Below, piece after piece: positions 17,813 through 26,734 of a stretch of 64,000 bases of DNA. Position 1 is the stretch's first letter, and the number at the start of each line of letters is the position of its first letter. Source of the DNA: Oscillospiraceae bacterium Marseille-Q3528 (GTDB lineage: Bacteria; Bacillota; Clostridia; Lachnospirales; Lachnospiraceae); assembly GCA_018223385.1 (NCBI GenBank), contig JAGTTR010000018.1, positions 1 to 64,000 of the forward strand, written 5' to 3'. The notes beneath the pieces were generated by a model. It made no database searches, was not told the origin of the DNA, and worked only from the letters and a program-made list of their open reading frames with translations. The translations under genes were made by a program, and so were the position numbers.

Positions 17813-18244
17813 TTACAGCTTGCTTGTATCTTGGGGATCGGATCCGCCGGTCAGCAGCCTGCGCAGGCTCACGGCACGGAACGCCTCGTCCTGCTTTTGC
17901 TGCAAGGCCGCCAGCTGACAGTGGATGGCGCACCGCCCATGCTTGTCCTGCCAGCGGCATTCATATCCCGGCTCCATGCAGGCGCACAGGATGCCCCGCT
18001 CCCCCACGACCCCCATGAGATCGTAGAGGGAGGTCGCGTCCAGATCGCAGGACAGCGCGCAGCCGCCGAGGGCGCCGCGGCTCACCCGCACCAAATTGCC
18101 GGCGGAGAGCTTGCGCAGAATCTGGTAGGCAAACTGATTGGGGATCAATTCCGTTTCCGACATCTCGGCCACCGAATGCTTCTCCCCGTCCAGCAGCACC
18201 CGCAAAATGCGCAGTGCGTAGTCCGTCTCTTTGGTGATGATCAT
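17813..18244 (-). CDS. Rrf2-family transcriptional regulator with cysteine cluster
   Basis: A 143-residue Rrf2 protein: an N-terminal winged helix (TKETDYALRILRVLL) and a C-terminal segment with cysteines in LCACMEPGYEC and CAIHC, spaced as for iron-sulfur cluster binding in NsrR/IscR-type sensors. It is therefore probably an O2, NO or redox sensor. Start is the ATG at 18244 with AGAGGA upstream. It is the first gene of the redox operon and its promoter overlaps an inverted repeat (18289-18311), consistent with autoregulation. Confidence 0.9.
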   Translation of the reverse strand: MIITKETDYALRILRVLLDGEKHSVAEMSETELIPNQFAYQILRKLSAGNLVRVSRGALGGCALSCDLDATSLYDLMGVVGERGILCACMEPGYECRWQDKHGRCAIHCQLAALQQKQDEAFRAVSLRRLLTGGSDPQDTSKL

Positions 18245-18279
18245 GCTCCACATCCTCTTTTCGCTTGCTTGTTAATACC

Positions 18280-18311
18280 ATCATATCAATCTTGATAAAT
18301 TTTGTCAAGAT
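18280..18311 (-). promoter_or_regulatory. Redox-operon promoter with overlapping Rrf2-type operator
   Basis: On the minus strand TTGACA (18303-18308) and TATGAT (18280-18285) are spaced by 17 bases, an excellent promoter. The inverted repeat ATCTTGA-N9-TCAAGAT (18289-18311) covers the -35 box. This placement suggests repression when the regulator's cluster is intact; the regulator-site pairing is inferred from position only. Confidence 0.78.
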
Positions 18312-18387
18312 AATTTCCAAAAAAATATCGCTTTAACACAGACCGCCACAGCCCGGGTCAGCTTCGCTTTCCATTCAGCGAAAAGCC

Positions 18388-18853
18388 ATATTGATATGTT
18401 TGATGATCGGGTGGAAATCACATCTCCTGGTGGTATGTTTGGCGGCGGCTCAATTCAGGAATACGATATTTACAGTATTCGTTCGATGCGACGAAACCCT
18501 GTGATTGCTGACCTGTTCCACCGCATGAAGTACATGGAACGCCGTGGAAGTGGTCTGCGCAAAATCGTCAGTGAAACTGAAAAGCTGCCTGGATACACAG
18601 CGGCATATAAGCCTGAATTTTCCTCAACAGCGACAGATTTCAGAGTCATCTTGAAAAATGTAAACTACAACATGTGCGGTGCTTCCGTACATGATGCCGC
18701 ACATGATACATCTGTGATCAGCAAGCAAAACTTGCTATTGGAATTTTGTGCAGATCCTAAAAGTCGAGATGAAATGCAAGCATATATTGATGTTTCCAGA
18801 CAAACCCAAAAGCAAAAACCAGAAATACACTACCGTTCATTCCAAATAACCAA
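18388..18853 (+). pseudogene. Truncated and deleted copy of the AlbA/HATPase gene
   Basis: From 18388 the sequence closely matches the second half of the gene at 1810-3222 (frame IDMFDDRVEITSPGG onward). The N-terminal 60 percent is missing. After about 18690 the match weakens; near 18790 a deletion shifts the frame, after which the original C terminus reappears in another frame (DKPKSKNQKYTTVHSK then stop at about 18850). A hairpin follows at roughly 18850-18895. It is the scar of an element related to the one at the left of the window. Confidence 0.85.
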
Positions 18854-18933
18854 GAAGCAGGGCATTGGGTCTCATTTCCCATTGTCCTGCTTCTTTTCAT
18901 TCCAGATTATATTCGCATCATTTACCCATACAT

Positions 18934-19025
18934 CCAATAAATGTCCATGGTAATCTTGCTGCTTTCATGGCCTGCCAGGTATTGAACCGTTTTGGGATCT
19001 AGAGAACACTGGCCGTCCTCATAGC
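18934..19025 (-). pseudogene. Remnant of an integrase gene
   Basis: Read on the minus strand these bases give RYEDGQ directly joined to SLDPKTVQYLAGHESSKIT and MDIY, then a stop. The segments match two separate parts of the integrase at 5102-6310, so an internal deletion has joined them. The frame breaks right after the catalytic tyrosine. It abuts the kdpE stop codon. Its order relative to the AlbA remnant is the same as in the intact set at 1810-4952. Confidence 0.8.
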
Positions 19026-19026
19026 G

Positions 19027-19728
19027 TTATTCTATTTTCATCATGCGGTAGCCCACACCAATATGTGTTTGAATATATTGTGGAGACTCCTCTGTTGGCT
19101 CCAGTTTTTTTCGCAATGTTGCCATAAATACCCGCAGCGAAGCCACATCGTTATCCCAACTGCGGCCCCAGATATTTTGTGTGATAAAGGTATGGGTCAG
19201 TACCTTGCCGACATTCTTGGACAGCAGACACAACAGCTTATACTCAATGGGTGTCAGGTGAAGTTCGTTTTCATCCAGATAAGCGCATCCCCCGGCATAA
19301 TCCACTTTCAACTTACCATTCACAAATACAGAACTGGCAGTAAACATCTCTGCCGTCATCAGAGAAAGTCTTCGCTGCGTCACCCGAAGTCGTGCCAGCA
19401 GTTCTTCTACCGAAAAGGGCTTTGTCAAATAATCGTCCGCTCCGGCATCCAGCGCCTTGATTTTATCGTTATCCTCGCTTCGGGCGCTGATTACAATAAT
19501 CGGAACATTGGACCAGGAGCGAACCGTTTGAATGACTTGAACGCCATCCATATCCGGCAAGCCCAAATCCAGTAAGATGATTTCAGGATTGTGCGATGTG
19601 GCCTCCATAATGGCTGCCGAGCCATTAGGTGCTACCACATAACGATAATCATTTGTTTTTAAAGTGGTCGTAATGAGATTTCGTACAGACGGGTCATCCT
19701 CAACCACTAATATCAAAGGTTTATTCAT
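19027..19728 (-). CDS. kdpE: KdpE-like OmpR-family response regulator
   Basis: A 233-residue response regulator. The receiver domain has the acidic pocket VVEDD, the phospho-acceptor Asp in ILLDLGLPDMDG and the Lys in YLTKPFSVEELLAR. The C-terminal winged helix is OmpR-type (LTPIEYKLLCLL). It overlaps kdpD by 8 bases. In complete systems KdpE activates kdpFABC at low potassium or high osmolarity; here the ATPase genes are only a remnant (24933-25420), so the likely target is the adjacent trk genes. Confidence 0.93.
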   Translation of the reverse strand: MNKPLILVVEDDPSVRNLITTTLKTNDYRYVVAPNGSAAIMEATSHNPEIILLDLGLPDMDGVQVIQTVRSWSNVPIIVISARSEDNDKIKALDAGADDYLTKPFSVEELLARLRVTQRRLSLMTAEMFTASSVFVNGKLKVDYAGGCAYLDENELHLTPIEYKLLCLLSKNVGKVLTHTFITQNIWGRSWDNDVASLRVFMATLRKKLEPTEESPQYIQTHIGVGYRMMKIE

Positions 19729-22414
19729 GAAGTTCTACCTCCCCTGCAGGTAATGTAAATTTAAAAGCAGTGCCATTTGGCTGATTGTCTGATACGGAAA
19801 TCGTGCCGCCGTGGGCGGTCACAATGGACTTACAGAGGGACAGCCCCAATCCAAGGCTTCTGCGGCTGTCGACCACTTTATTGGCCCCACTATAAAACAT
19901 ATCGAAAATACGGGGTTTCTGCTCATCGGGAATCCCAGGGCCGTTGTCGGAAACGGAAACCGTGACCCATTGCTCTTTTTGATCGGTATGTATTTCAATT
20001 ACTGAACCGACAGGGGTATATTTGATGGCGTTGTCAACCAAATTGATAATCACCTGAACGATCAGCTTCGCATCAATGTGGGCAAGGATAAAGTCTTTAC
20101 CGCTGGTCACACGAATGGTGTGTTCTTTACTCTTTCTGTTGATGTGCTTCAGTGCTTCAGAAACGACCTCATCCATGAGTTCGATACTCCGAGTCAGATT
20201 GACCTGTCCGCCCTCAATTCGTGTGACTGCCAACAGGTTTTCAACGAGATTAATCAGCCACATGGAATCGTCATAAATATCGGTAAAGGTCTGCTCCCGC
20301 AATGCATCATCCATCTTTTTATAATTTGCAAGCAAATTGCCTGCGCTGCCAGAAATCGCTGTCAAAGGGGTTCGAAGATCATGAGAGATTGCCCGCAGCA
20401 GGTTAGCACGAAGCTGTTCATTTTGCGCCAGAACAGCCGCTTCCTCTTTTTCTTTGGCGTTTTTGATGTTTTCAAGTGCCAAAGCGCACTCGCCCAGAAT
20501 AGAGAGGAGTACGCTGTTTTCGAAAGAGTCCAGCGGAATACCGTTCACCGCAATACCAGCCACTCCATATACATGCTGGTTGACCCGAATCGCAAGGTAT
20601 AAACACTTTGCACTGGATAATGTATCTGTTGTGGCACCGGCGTGTTTATTGTTTCGGAAGACCCAATCGGCGACTGCTTTCTCGTTCTCAGAAATTAAAT
20701 CTTCCTGAATGCTATTAACAGCACGAAAAACGTTAGGGGTGGCAAGTTCTTTACCATCAGACAGGTAGACGACAATATCTTTTTTCAGCAGCTTCATGAG
20801 CTGCCCTGCCGTAGCGGTGATTACCGCATTCTCATCCTGCTCTTTTTGCAGAAGCTGGTTGGTTTCAAAAAGAATCTTTGTACGGTAAGCTGTATGGGCA
20901 GATTGTTTCGCATTTTCTTTCAGCCGGGTAGCGAGAGATCCGGAAAGCAGTGTTACTATAAACATAATGGTAAAGGTAACAATATAGTTCGGATTGTCAA
21001 AATGGAATGTCAGTCTCGGAGTGGTAAAAAAGAAATTGAAAACCAGCACACTGACAACCGAGGTCAGAATTCCGCACAGTCGGTTGGTTGTGATTACAGC
21101 GGTCACAAGTACGCCTAATATGTAAACTGCGATAATATTACTCTCCGTGAACCCAAGAGCGTCAAAGCCACAGCCAATTAGTGTAGCTGCCAGCAATACG
21201 ACGATACTCTTCAGAACATCACGCAGGGGCATCGCATCTACCTGCGCCTTACTCTTTTTTTCCTGATAGCTGGTTCCTGTGCTGGCATCCGGTATCACAT
21301 GAATATCCAGATTAGGTACGCTGGAAATCAGGCGTTCCGTCAAGGTGGGCTTGCTGAAAATATTCTTTCGTGCAATGGTACTTCGTCCAATTACGATTTT
21401 TGAGATGCCGGAAAGACGGGCAAATTCCGCAATCTGATAAGGCACGTCATCGCCATAACTTGTCTCAATCGCAGCGCCAAGTTGCTGGGCCAGACGCTTA
21501 TTATCCTGCAAACGCTTTTTATCATCGTCACTCATCGCCGCTGTATTTGGCGTTTCCACATAAAGAGCGGTAAATGTTCCCCGAAAGGCTCTTGCCATCC
21601 TTGCAGCAGTCCGAATGATTTTTGCGTTGGATGGCGACGAGGAAAGACATGCCAGAATGCGCTCGTCTGTATGGTAATCGCCTCGGCTCTGTACTCTGGC
21701 GCTTTCCGTCAGCAAGTTCACCCGGTCAGCGCACCGACGGAGGGCGATTTCCCGCAATGCGGTGAGATTTTCCAGCGTGAAAAAATTAACTGTTGCCAGC
21801 TGCGCCTGATCTTCCCGGTACACATTTCCACTTGCCAGTCGTTCCAGCAACTCCGCAGGCTCAATATCCACCAGTTCTACCTGATCTGCTTGATCAAAGG
21901 TGGAATCCGGAATGCGCTCCCGCACAAGAATTCCGGTGATAGAGGCTACTGTATCGTTGAGACTCTCGATATGTTGGACATTTACAGTCGTATAGACGTC
22001 AATTCCAGTATTTAGCAGTTCCTGAACATCCTGATACCGCTTCGTGTGCCGACAGCTTTCGGCGTTGGTATGGGCAAACTCATCCACCAGTATGAGCTGG
22101 GGATTTCGCTTGAGCGCAGCATCAATATCAAATTCACGAAGGGTCATTCCTTCGTAAGCAACTTGTTTCACAGGAAGCTGCTCCAAGCCGTCCAGAAGTG
22201 CCATCGTCTGGGGTCGGGCATGGGGTTCTATGTATCCAGCAACCACATCGATGCCACGCTCCTTAGCCTGATGAGCCGCCTGAAGCATGGCATAGGTCTT
22301 TCCGACACCTGCGGCATAACCGAAAAAGATTTTGAGTTTTCCGCTTTTCTTAGTGGATGCATCGTTACGGATCGCACGAAGAAGCTGATCCGGATCTTGT
22401 CTTGGCAGTTCCAT
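19721..22414 (-). CDS. kdpD: KdpD-like osmosensitive potassium sensor histidine kinase
   Basis: An 897-residue membrane kinase with the full KdpD plan: N-terminal cytoplasmic KdpD domain with Walker A (FGYAAGVGKTYAML, about residue 31), a universal-stress-like domain (about 250-370), a four-helix membrane block (about 395-495), a GAF-like region, the phospho-acceptor histidine in AISHDLRTPLTA, and ATPase boxes VDNAIKYTP, DNGPGIP and GLGLSLCKSIV. It phosphorylates KdpE. All catalytic features look intact. The gene precedes kdpE and follows a small membrane gene and trkA. Confidence 0.95.
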   Translation of the reverse strand: MELPRQDPDQLLRAIRNDASTKKSGKLKIFFGYAAGVGKTYAMLQAAHQAKERGIDVVAGYIEPHARPQTMALLDGLEQLPVKQVAYEGMTLREFDIDAALKRNPQLILVDEFAHTNAESCRHTKRYQDVQELLNTGIDVYTTVNVQHIESLNDTVASITGILVRERIPDSTFDQADQVELVDIEPAELLERLASGNVYREDQAQLATVNFFTLENLTALREIALRRCADRVNLLTESARVQSRGDYHTDERILACLSSSPSNAKIIRTAARMARAFRGTFTALYVETPNTAAMSDDDKKRLQDNKRLAQQLGAAIETSYGDDVPYQIAEFARLSGISKIVIGRSTIARKNIFSKPTLTERLISSVPNLDIHVIPDASTGTSYQEKKSKAQVDAMPLRDVLKSIVVLLAATLIGCGFDALGFTESNIIAVYILGVLVTAVITTNRLCGILTSVVSVLVFNFFFTTPRLTFHFDNPNYIVTFTIMFIVTLLSGSLATRLKENAKQSAHTAYRTKILFETNQLLQKEQDENAVITATAGQLMKLLKKDIVVYLSDGKELATPNVFRAVNSIQEDLISENEKAVADWVFRNNKHAGATTDTLSSAKCLYLAIRVNQHVYGVAGIAVNGIPLDSFENSVLLSILGECALALENIKNAKEKEEAAVLAQNEQLRANLLRAISHDLRTPLTAISGSAGNLLANYKKMDDALREQTFTDIYDDSMWLINLVENLLAVTRIEGGQVNLTRSIELMDEVVSEALKHINRKSKEHTIRVTSGKDFILAHIDAKLIVQVIINLVDNAIKYTPVGSVIEIHTDQKEQWVTVSVSDNGPGIPDEQKPRIFDMFYSGANKVVDSRRSLGLGLSLCKSIVTAHGGTISVSDNQPNGTAFKFTLPAGEVELHE

Positions 22415-22517
22415 TTTAACCTCCTATCTGTCACTCAAGCAAAAGCGATCCCCTTTTTCAATATTATAACACACAACGTCAAAACCTACATCTGCGACTG
22501 ATCCACGGCAAATTTGT

Positions 22518-22700
22518 TCAGGCGAGACCGCCTGCCATTAATGGGTTGGAAAAACCAATTCGCAAGCTGTTTTCGCCGTAAGTCAGAGCAGTTTCTTGTC
22601 TATTCCAATTGTTTTCCAGAAAAACATCCAGTTTATTCATCAGAAAATACCCAAAAATAAATATAGCTGATGTACTTACAAGTAAAATAACATCCTGCAT
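22518..22700 (-). CDS. Small membrane protein between trkA and kdpD
   Basis: A 60-residue protein (MQDVILLVSTSAIFIFGYFL begins it) with one N-terminal membrane helix and a short cytoplasmic tail rich in Asn and Glu. The start at 22700 is preceded by a GGGGGG-rich ribosome site; a longer frame to 22715 exists. By position it could be a KdpF-like or transporter-associated peptide, but it is longer than KdpF and I do not recognise it. The tail may be truncated, ending abruptly after NPLMAGGLA. Confidence 0.5.
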   Translation of the reverse strand: MQDVILLVSTSAIFIFGYFLMNKLDVFLENNWNRQETALTYGENSLRIGFSNPLMAGGLA

Positions 22701-22736
22701 GGATTCACCCCCCAATTCCTTTGATTTTTCTTGAAA

Positions 22737-23384
22737 TCAAGTATGAAAGCACTTTTGCAAATTTCTGTTACTTCCCAACGCCAACATGGTATCTCCTGCT
22801 TTCAGCACTGTGTCTGAAGAAATAGATAACTCCAGCTTGCCGCTTTTCTTGATTCCCATAATGTTAATATTGAATTTTTTACGAATATCAAGCTCTCCAA
22901 TCGAATGGTCCGCCCAATCTTTGGGAATGGGAATCTCAAACATGGCATGATTTTCATCCAGTTCTATGTAATCGAGAATGTGATCCGCACTGTAACGGAT
23001 TGCTGTCCACTTTGCGAGCTGTTTTTCCGGGTAGACTACTTCATTTGCACCGTTACGCAGCAAAAATTTTTCCTGAACATCAGTTGCAGCTCTGGAAACT
23101 ACAAACCTCGCTCCTAATTCACTGAGCAGAGAAGTTGTTTCCAGTGAACTTTGAAAGTTGTTGCCGATGGCCACAATGCATACATCATAGTTGCGAACAC
23201 CGAGAGATTCCAAGAAATCGGCATTCGTACTGTCTCCAATCTGTGCATTGGTAACAAGGGGCAAAACAGCCTCTACACGTTCCTCCGAAGTATCTACCGC
23301 CATCACCTGATGACCCAAATGATTTAAGTGCAGGGCAATATGCTTTCCAAATCGCCCCAGACCAATTAGAAGAATTGATTTCAT
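22737..23384 (-). CDS. trkA: Trk/Ktr potassium channel regulatory subunit
   Basis: A 215-residue RCK protein. The N-terminal Rossmann domain begins KSILLIGLGRFGKHIALHL with the acidic ribose-binding end of strand 2 (VMAVDTSEERV). The C-terminal RCK_C domain (about 135-215) ends in DTMLALGSNRNLQ. Such proteins bind NAD(H) or ATP and gate the TrkH/KtrB channel, encoded 10 bases upstream in the same operon. Single-RCK length fits the KtrA type. Confidence 0.92.
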   Translation of the reverse strand: MKSILLIGLGRFGKHIALHLNHLGHQVMAVDTSEERVEAVLPLVTNAQIGDSTNADFLESLGVRNYDVCIVAIGNNFQSSLETTSLLSELGARFVVSRAATDVQEKFLLRNGANEVVYPEKQLAKWTAIRYSADHILDYIELDENHAMFEIPIPKDWADHSIGELDIRKKFNINIMGIKKSGKLELSISSDTVLKAGDTMLALGSNRNLQKCFHT

Positions 23385-23394
23385 AATGTCTCCT

Positions 23395-24726
23395 TTATCC
23401 TACTGTTATTTTTTCCTTTGGTAGTTTTGAAACTTTCTTTTGTGCACTGGACAAGGCCGCAAAAATTAATGTAAGGCCACCGACTCGTCCAAAAAACATC
23501 AGCAGAATCAAAACACTCCGTGAGAGCAGATTCAGTTCCGGCGTAATTCCCAGGGACAGGCCGACTGTGCCAACAGCTGAGGCAGTTTCAAAAAGGCAGG
23601 TAAGCATGGGAAGTCCTTCGGAAACGCTGATGATAAGGCCACCGGTACAACATAGCGTGATATACATAAGCGAAATTGTCGCTGCATTTTTTACGACATC
23701 ATCATCAATGCGACGTCCAAAGAGGTTGGCATTTTCTCTGCGCCGAAAGGTGGAAATTGCAGTAGTAAGCAAAACAGCAATGGTTGTTGTTTTCAAACCG
23801 CCTGCGGTAGACCCGGGACTACCGCCGATCAGCATCAGCGCAATGGTGATAAATTGTCCGGCCTCACTTAAATCCGTTAATTCCACCGTATTAAAACCCG
23901 CCGTTCGTGGTGTCACGGCTTGAAAAAGAGAAGATAAAAGCCGTTCCTTTCGGGTAAGATCAGCAAACTCAAAAAAATAAAAGTACATTGCCGGAACGAT
24001 CAATAAAACCGCTGTGGTACAAAGAATCACCTTACTCTGCATCCGATATTTGTGCAAATGCAATCGATTTGTCCGAATATCATCCCAAGTCAGAAAGCCA
24101 ATGCCGCCAAACACAATCAAGAACATAATCGTAAAGTTTATGACTGGATTCGCTGCATAGCTGGTCAGGGAGGAAAAGGGAGTGCGCACACCCAACAGAT
24201 CAAAGCCTGCGTTGCAAAAAGCGGACACGGAATGAAACAGTGCCATCCAAAGGCCAATTTTTCCGAAGTCACGGCAAAACACCGGCGCCATCACGGCTGC
24301 ACACAGCAGTTCCATCACCAATGTCACCCTGACGATAAAGCCAGTCAGGCGAACGATTCCTCCTACCTTTGGCGCTGAAATCGCCTCCTGCATGGTACTG
24401 CGCTGCATCAAAGAAATCTTCCGCCCGGAAAGCATTGCAAAGGATGCGGCTACGGTAATAACCCCCATGCCTCCAATCTGAATCAGCAGTAAAATGACAA
24501 GCTGACCGAAGGCCGACCAGTATGTTGCCGTATCATGTACAATGAGTCCGGTTACACAGACTGCTGAAGTAGAAGTAAACAATGCCTCCGAGAAAGGCGT
24601 TGCCAGTCCGCTGCGGCTGGAAAACGGTAGCATTAAAAGGAAAGTGCCGAAAAGGATCACACCGAAAAACCCGAGGATGATAATTTGAAACGAAGTCAAC
24701 TTCCTTTTTAACAACACTACCCTCAT
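23395..24726 (-). CDS. trkH: Trk/Ktr potassium uptake channel subunit
   Basis: A 443-residue membrane protein of the TrkH/KtrB superfamily with four pore repeats; selectivity-filter regions are recognisable around TSTSAVCVTGL, FCNAGFDL, GGSPGSTAGGLKT and SAVGTVGLS. It conducts K+ (with Na+ or H+ coupling in some members) and is regulated by the TrkA/KtrA partner downstream. Ribosome site AAAGGAGG precedes the ATG. It leads the trkH-trkA-small gene-kdpD-kdpE set. Confidence 0.94.
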   Translation of the reverse strand: MRVVLLKRKLTSFQIIILGFFGVILFGTFLLMLPFSSRSGLATPFSEALFTSTSAVCVTGLIVHDTATYWSAFGQLVILLLIQIGGMGVITVAASFAMLSGRKISLMQRSTMQEAISAPKVGGIVRLTGFIVRVTLVMELLCAAVMAPVFCRDFGKIGLWMALFHSVSAFCNAGFDLLGVRTPFSSLTSYAANPVINFTIMFLIVFGGIGFLTWDDIRTNRLHLHKYRMQSKVILCTTAVLLIVPAMYFYFFEFADLTRKERLLSSLFQAVTPRTAGFNTVELTDLSEAGQFITIALMLIGGSPGSTAGGLKTTTIAVLLTTAISTFRRRENANLFGRRIDDDVVKNAATISLMYITLCCTGGLIISVSEGLPMLTCLFETASAVGTVGLSLGITPELNLLSRSVLILLMFFGRVGGLTLIFAALSSAQKKVSKLPKEKITVG

Positions 24727-24932
24727 AACTGCAATCCTCCTTTATGCCCCTTTACGTGTTCTTAATCATAAATCAAATGGAGTAAAGAAGGTAAAAGAGA
24801 ATGCGTATCTGTATTAAGGCCGTCTAAAGATGCAGAACTTATTCTTTTTATCACGAGCTTGCGCCAGAAATTCAATCAGCCGTTTCCTTGTCAGAATCCT
24901 GCATAAGACATCACAATTTTTGCTATGTTCAT
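24727..24932. other. Spacer with a possible decayed coding tail
   Basis: About 200 bases with no intact gene. On the minus strand an open tail reading TRKRLIEFLAQARDKKN ends at a stop near 24818; I cannot assign it. It may be the end of something lost when the kdp ATPase genes were deleted, or the trkH promoter region. Confidence 0.25.
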
Positions 24933-25420
24933 TTATTCATCCAGGATGAGTGCATTATAAATAATCGCAGAGAGGACAGCACTTTGCGGGGAATGCAGCC
25001 CCATAATATTCAGAGCAGACAGTCCCGGATAAAGTCCCATAAACAGCGCCGGAATCAGTAGAATGGAAATCATTTCGATCAGATCGGTAAAGGCATTGGG
25101 ATTTTCCAAAGGATGTGTGGAGTTGACGCCCATATAACCGCCGCCGTTGGTGCCGGTCTGTTTGATTGCGACCTGGCTGGCCACAGGACCCATCGGTACG
25201 AACTGCTCGGTGACGATCTGTGCATTCGAAACGATTTCGCCATCTACAGTGACGGTTTCGGTGTCTAAGTCAATTACCGCATCCTCAAGGATTTCACCTT
25301 CTGCACTGACGGCAATCGGTTCTACAAGGGATACTGTTTCTGCACTTTTCAGGTTCTGAATCACGCCGCCTACCAGCAACAAAGAAATGACCAGATTCAG
25401 CGGGAGCAGTATCTACATGT
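24933..25420 (-). pseudogene. KdpA-KdpB remnant fused by deletion
   Basis: The frame starts within KdpA ([18 protein letters not shown], then [19 protein letters not shown] and [11 protein letters not shown], the filter-region signature) and ends in the C-terminal part of KdpB ([20 protein letters not shown]). Everything between, including all KdpB catalytic domains, is missing, and no KdpC or KdpA front is present. An in-frame stop lies just upstream of the KdpA part. The Kdp ATPase has therefore been deleted, leaving its sensor and regulator intact next door. Confidence 0.85.
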
Positions 25421-25786
25421 ACGCCGTATTTTTGTGGCTTTAATTACAGAGGATTTTGCAGGTAACAGAACAAGGAAAAAGCTTACCAGTCAGCGAATGC
25501 TATTAACATTATTCCATACGTCCATAGATAGAGGGGCATATTGAATATTGGGGCATCAGGAAATTCAAGAATTTAGGACATAAGATATTATGAAACAAAA
25601 TGCAGGGATTTAAATTACAAAGATATAGATCCCTGCATCTGTTTTGAGAGATAATCACCAAACCGAAATCTATTTATCCATACATCTTATAATATGATTG
25701 CGTGTAACACTTTCTGTTTTCACACATTTATTGTAATCTAATTCTGTTAAATTACTTATTATATTAATAACGCAGTTTTTAAATTT
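25421..25786. other. Gene-free AT-rich stretch with a terminator-like hairpin
   Basis: No gene is visible. A hairpin at 25600-25638 pairs ATGCAGGGAT with ATCCCTGCAT across about 19 bases and is followed by TCTGTTTT on the plus strand. The stretch separates the kdp remnant from the cyclophilin gene and is probably a junction of acquired segments. Confidence 0.4.
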
Positions 25787-26368
25787 TTAAGGAGAGACAC
25801 AAGGCCAGAAAAGTGGTTTTGCAATGCCCGTCAGGCGAGTTGGTTCTCCGTAAGATACGCCAAAGGTTTCAATCTGAATCTGTTCGATGAAGACAGGATA
25901 AACAGGGGTGTTGATCTTAACATTCGGTTCACCTGGATATGGAACAGGATAAGTTTCCAATTGTTCAAGACGTCGAATCTCTTCCATGCCATTTACAATT
26001 TTTCCGAAAATAGGATAAACGCCAGTGATTGCCGGGCAATCCGCAAGTGGAAAGAAAAATTCTCCGCCTGCAATCTCTGGTGCGCCATAACCGCCAAGCC
26101 CAATTGTACCTGGAACAGCTTCCAGATATTTTCCGGATTTTACATCATTGGGAATGAAATAGCAGGCTTGGGGATTATGAAAAGCATGGTAACTCATATC
26201 AAGAACCCAGCCTGGGACGATTCTCTCAATTGGGTAATGATCATAGACACCTTGTTTTGCAAGATATATAAAACTGGTAACTGCATTGGGGGCAATATCA
26301 GGGTAAAGCTCAATCTGAATAACACTGCCGTTTGAAAAAGTTATTGTGGCAACTGGATTTTTTTTCAT
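25787..26368 (-). CDS. Cyclophilin-type peptidyl-prolyl cis-trans isomerase
   Basis: A 193-residue protein of the cyclophilin fold that speeds proline isomerisation. Family features are IELYPDIAPNAVTSFIYLA near the N terminus and FGKIVNGMEEIRRLE in the second half. The usual FHRVIPGFMIQGGD region reads IERIVPGWVLDM here, so the catalytic arginine is kept while the glutamine side is altered. No signal peptide, so cytoplasmic. It is divergent from hyuA with about 370 bases between; that gap (26369-26734) holds only the hyuA promoter and leader. Confidence 0.85.
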   Translation of the reverse strand: MKKNPVATITFSNGSVIQIELYPDIAPNAVTSFIYLAKQGVYDHYPIERIVPGWVLDMSYHAFHNPQACYFIPNDVKSGKYLEAVPGTIGLGGYGAPEIAGGEFFFPLADCPAITGVYPIFGKIVNGMEEIRRLEQLETYPVPYPGEPNVKINTPVYPVFIEQIQIETFGVSYGEPTRLTGIAKPLFWPCVSP

Positions 26369-26631
26369 AAAGCTCTTCTTTCTTAGTCAATCACTGTCAG
26401 TTCTTTTGAAAAATGATTCAATATCTCATAGTGGGTCTGTAATCAGAATCTGTGACAGATTCAGGGATTCCATATTTTTCAATACAGCTTCAACGCGATT
26501 TTGTTTCATTTTTTTGCCTTTCTGTAAATAGAAGATATCATTTATTGTCTGTTTTGCTTCATAGTAACACATTTCTTTTTCCAAATCTATATAGACTCAA
26601 TAGATATTCTGCACTTTATTACCATAACAGA

Positions 26632-26668
26632 TTGCTTTGGTAAAGTATATATGATACACTGATACGCA
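26632..26668 (+). promoter_or_regulatory. hyuAB promoter sharing a motif with the permease promoter
   Basis: TTGCTT (26632-26637) and TACACT (26655-26660) are 17 bases apart. The -10 lies within TGATACACTGATACGCA (26652-26668), 15 of 17 bases identical to 30731-30747 ahead of the permease gene. Confidence 0.6.
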
Positions 26669-26734
26669 AGAATGGAAAAAATTGCAGTAGTGGATTTTGT
26701 ACATTTGACAATAACATACGAGGAGGAACCTAAT

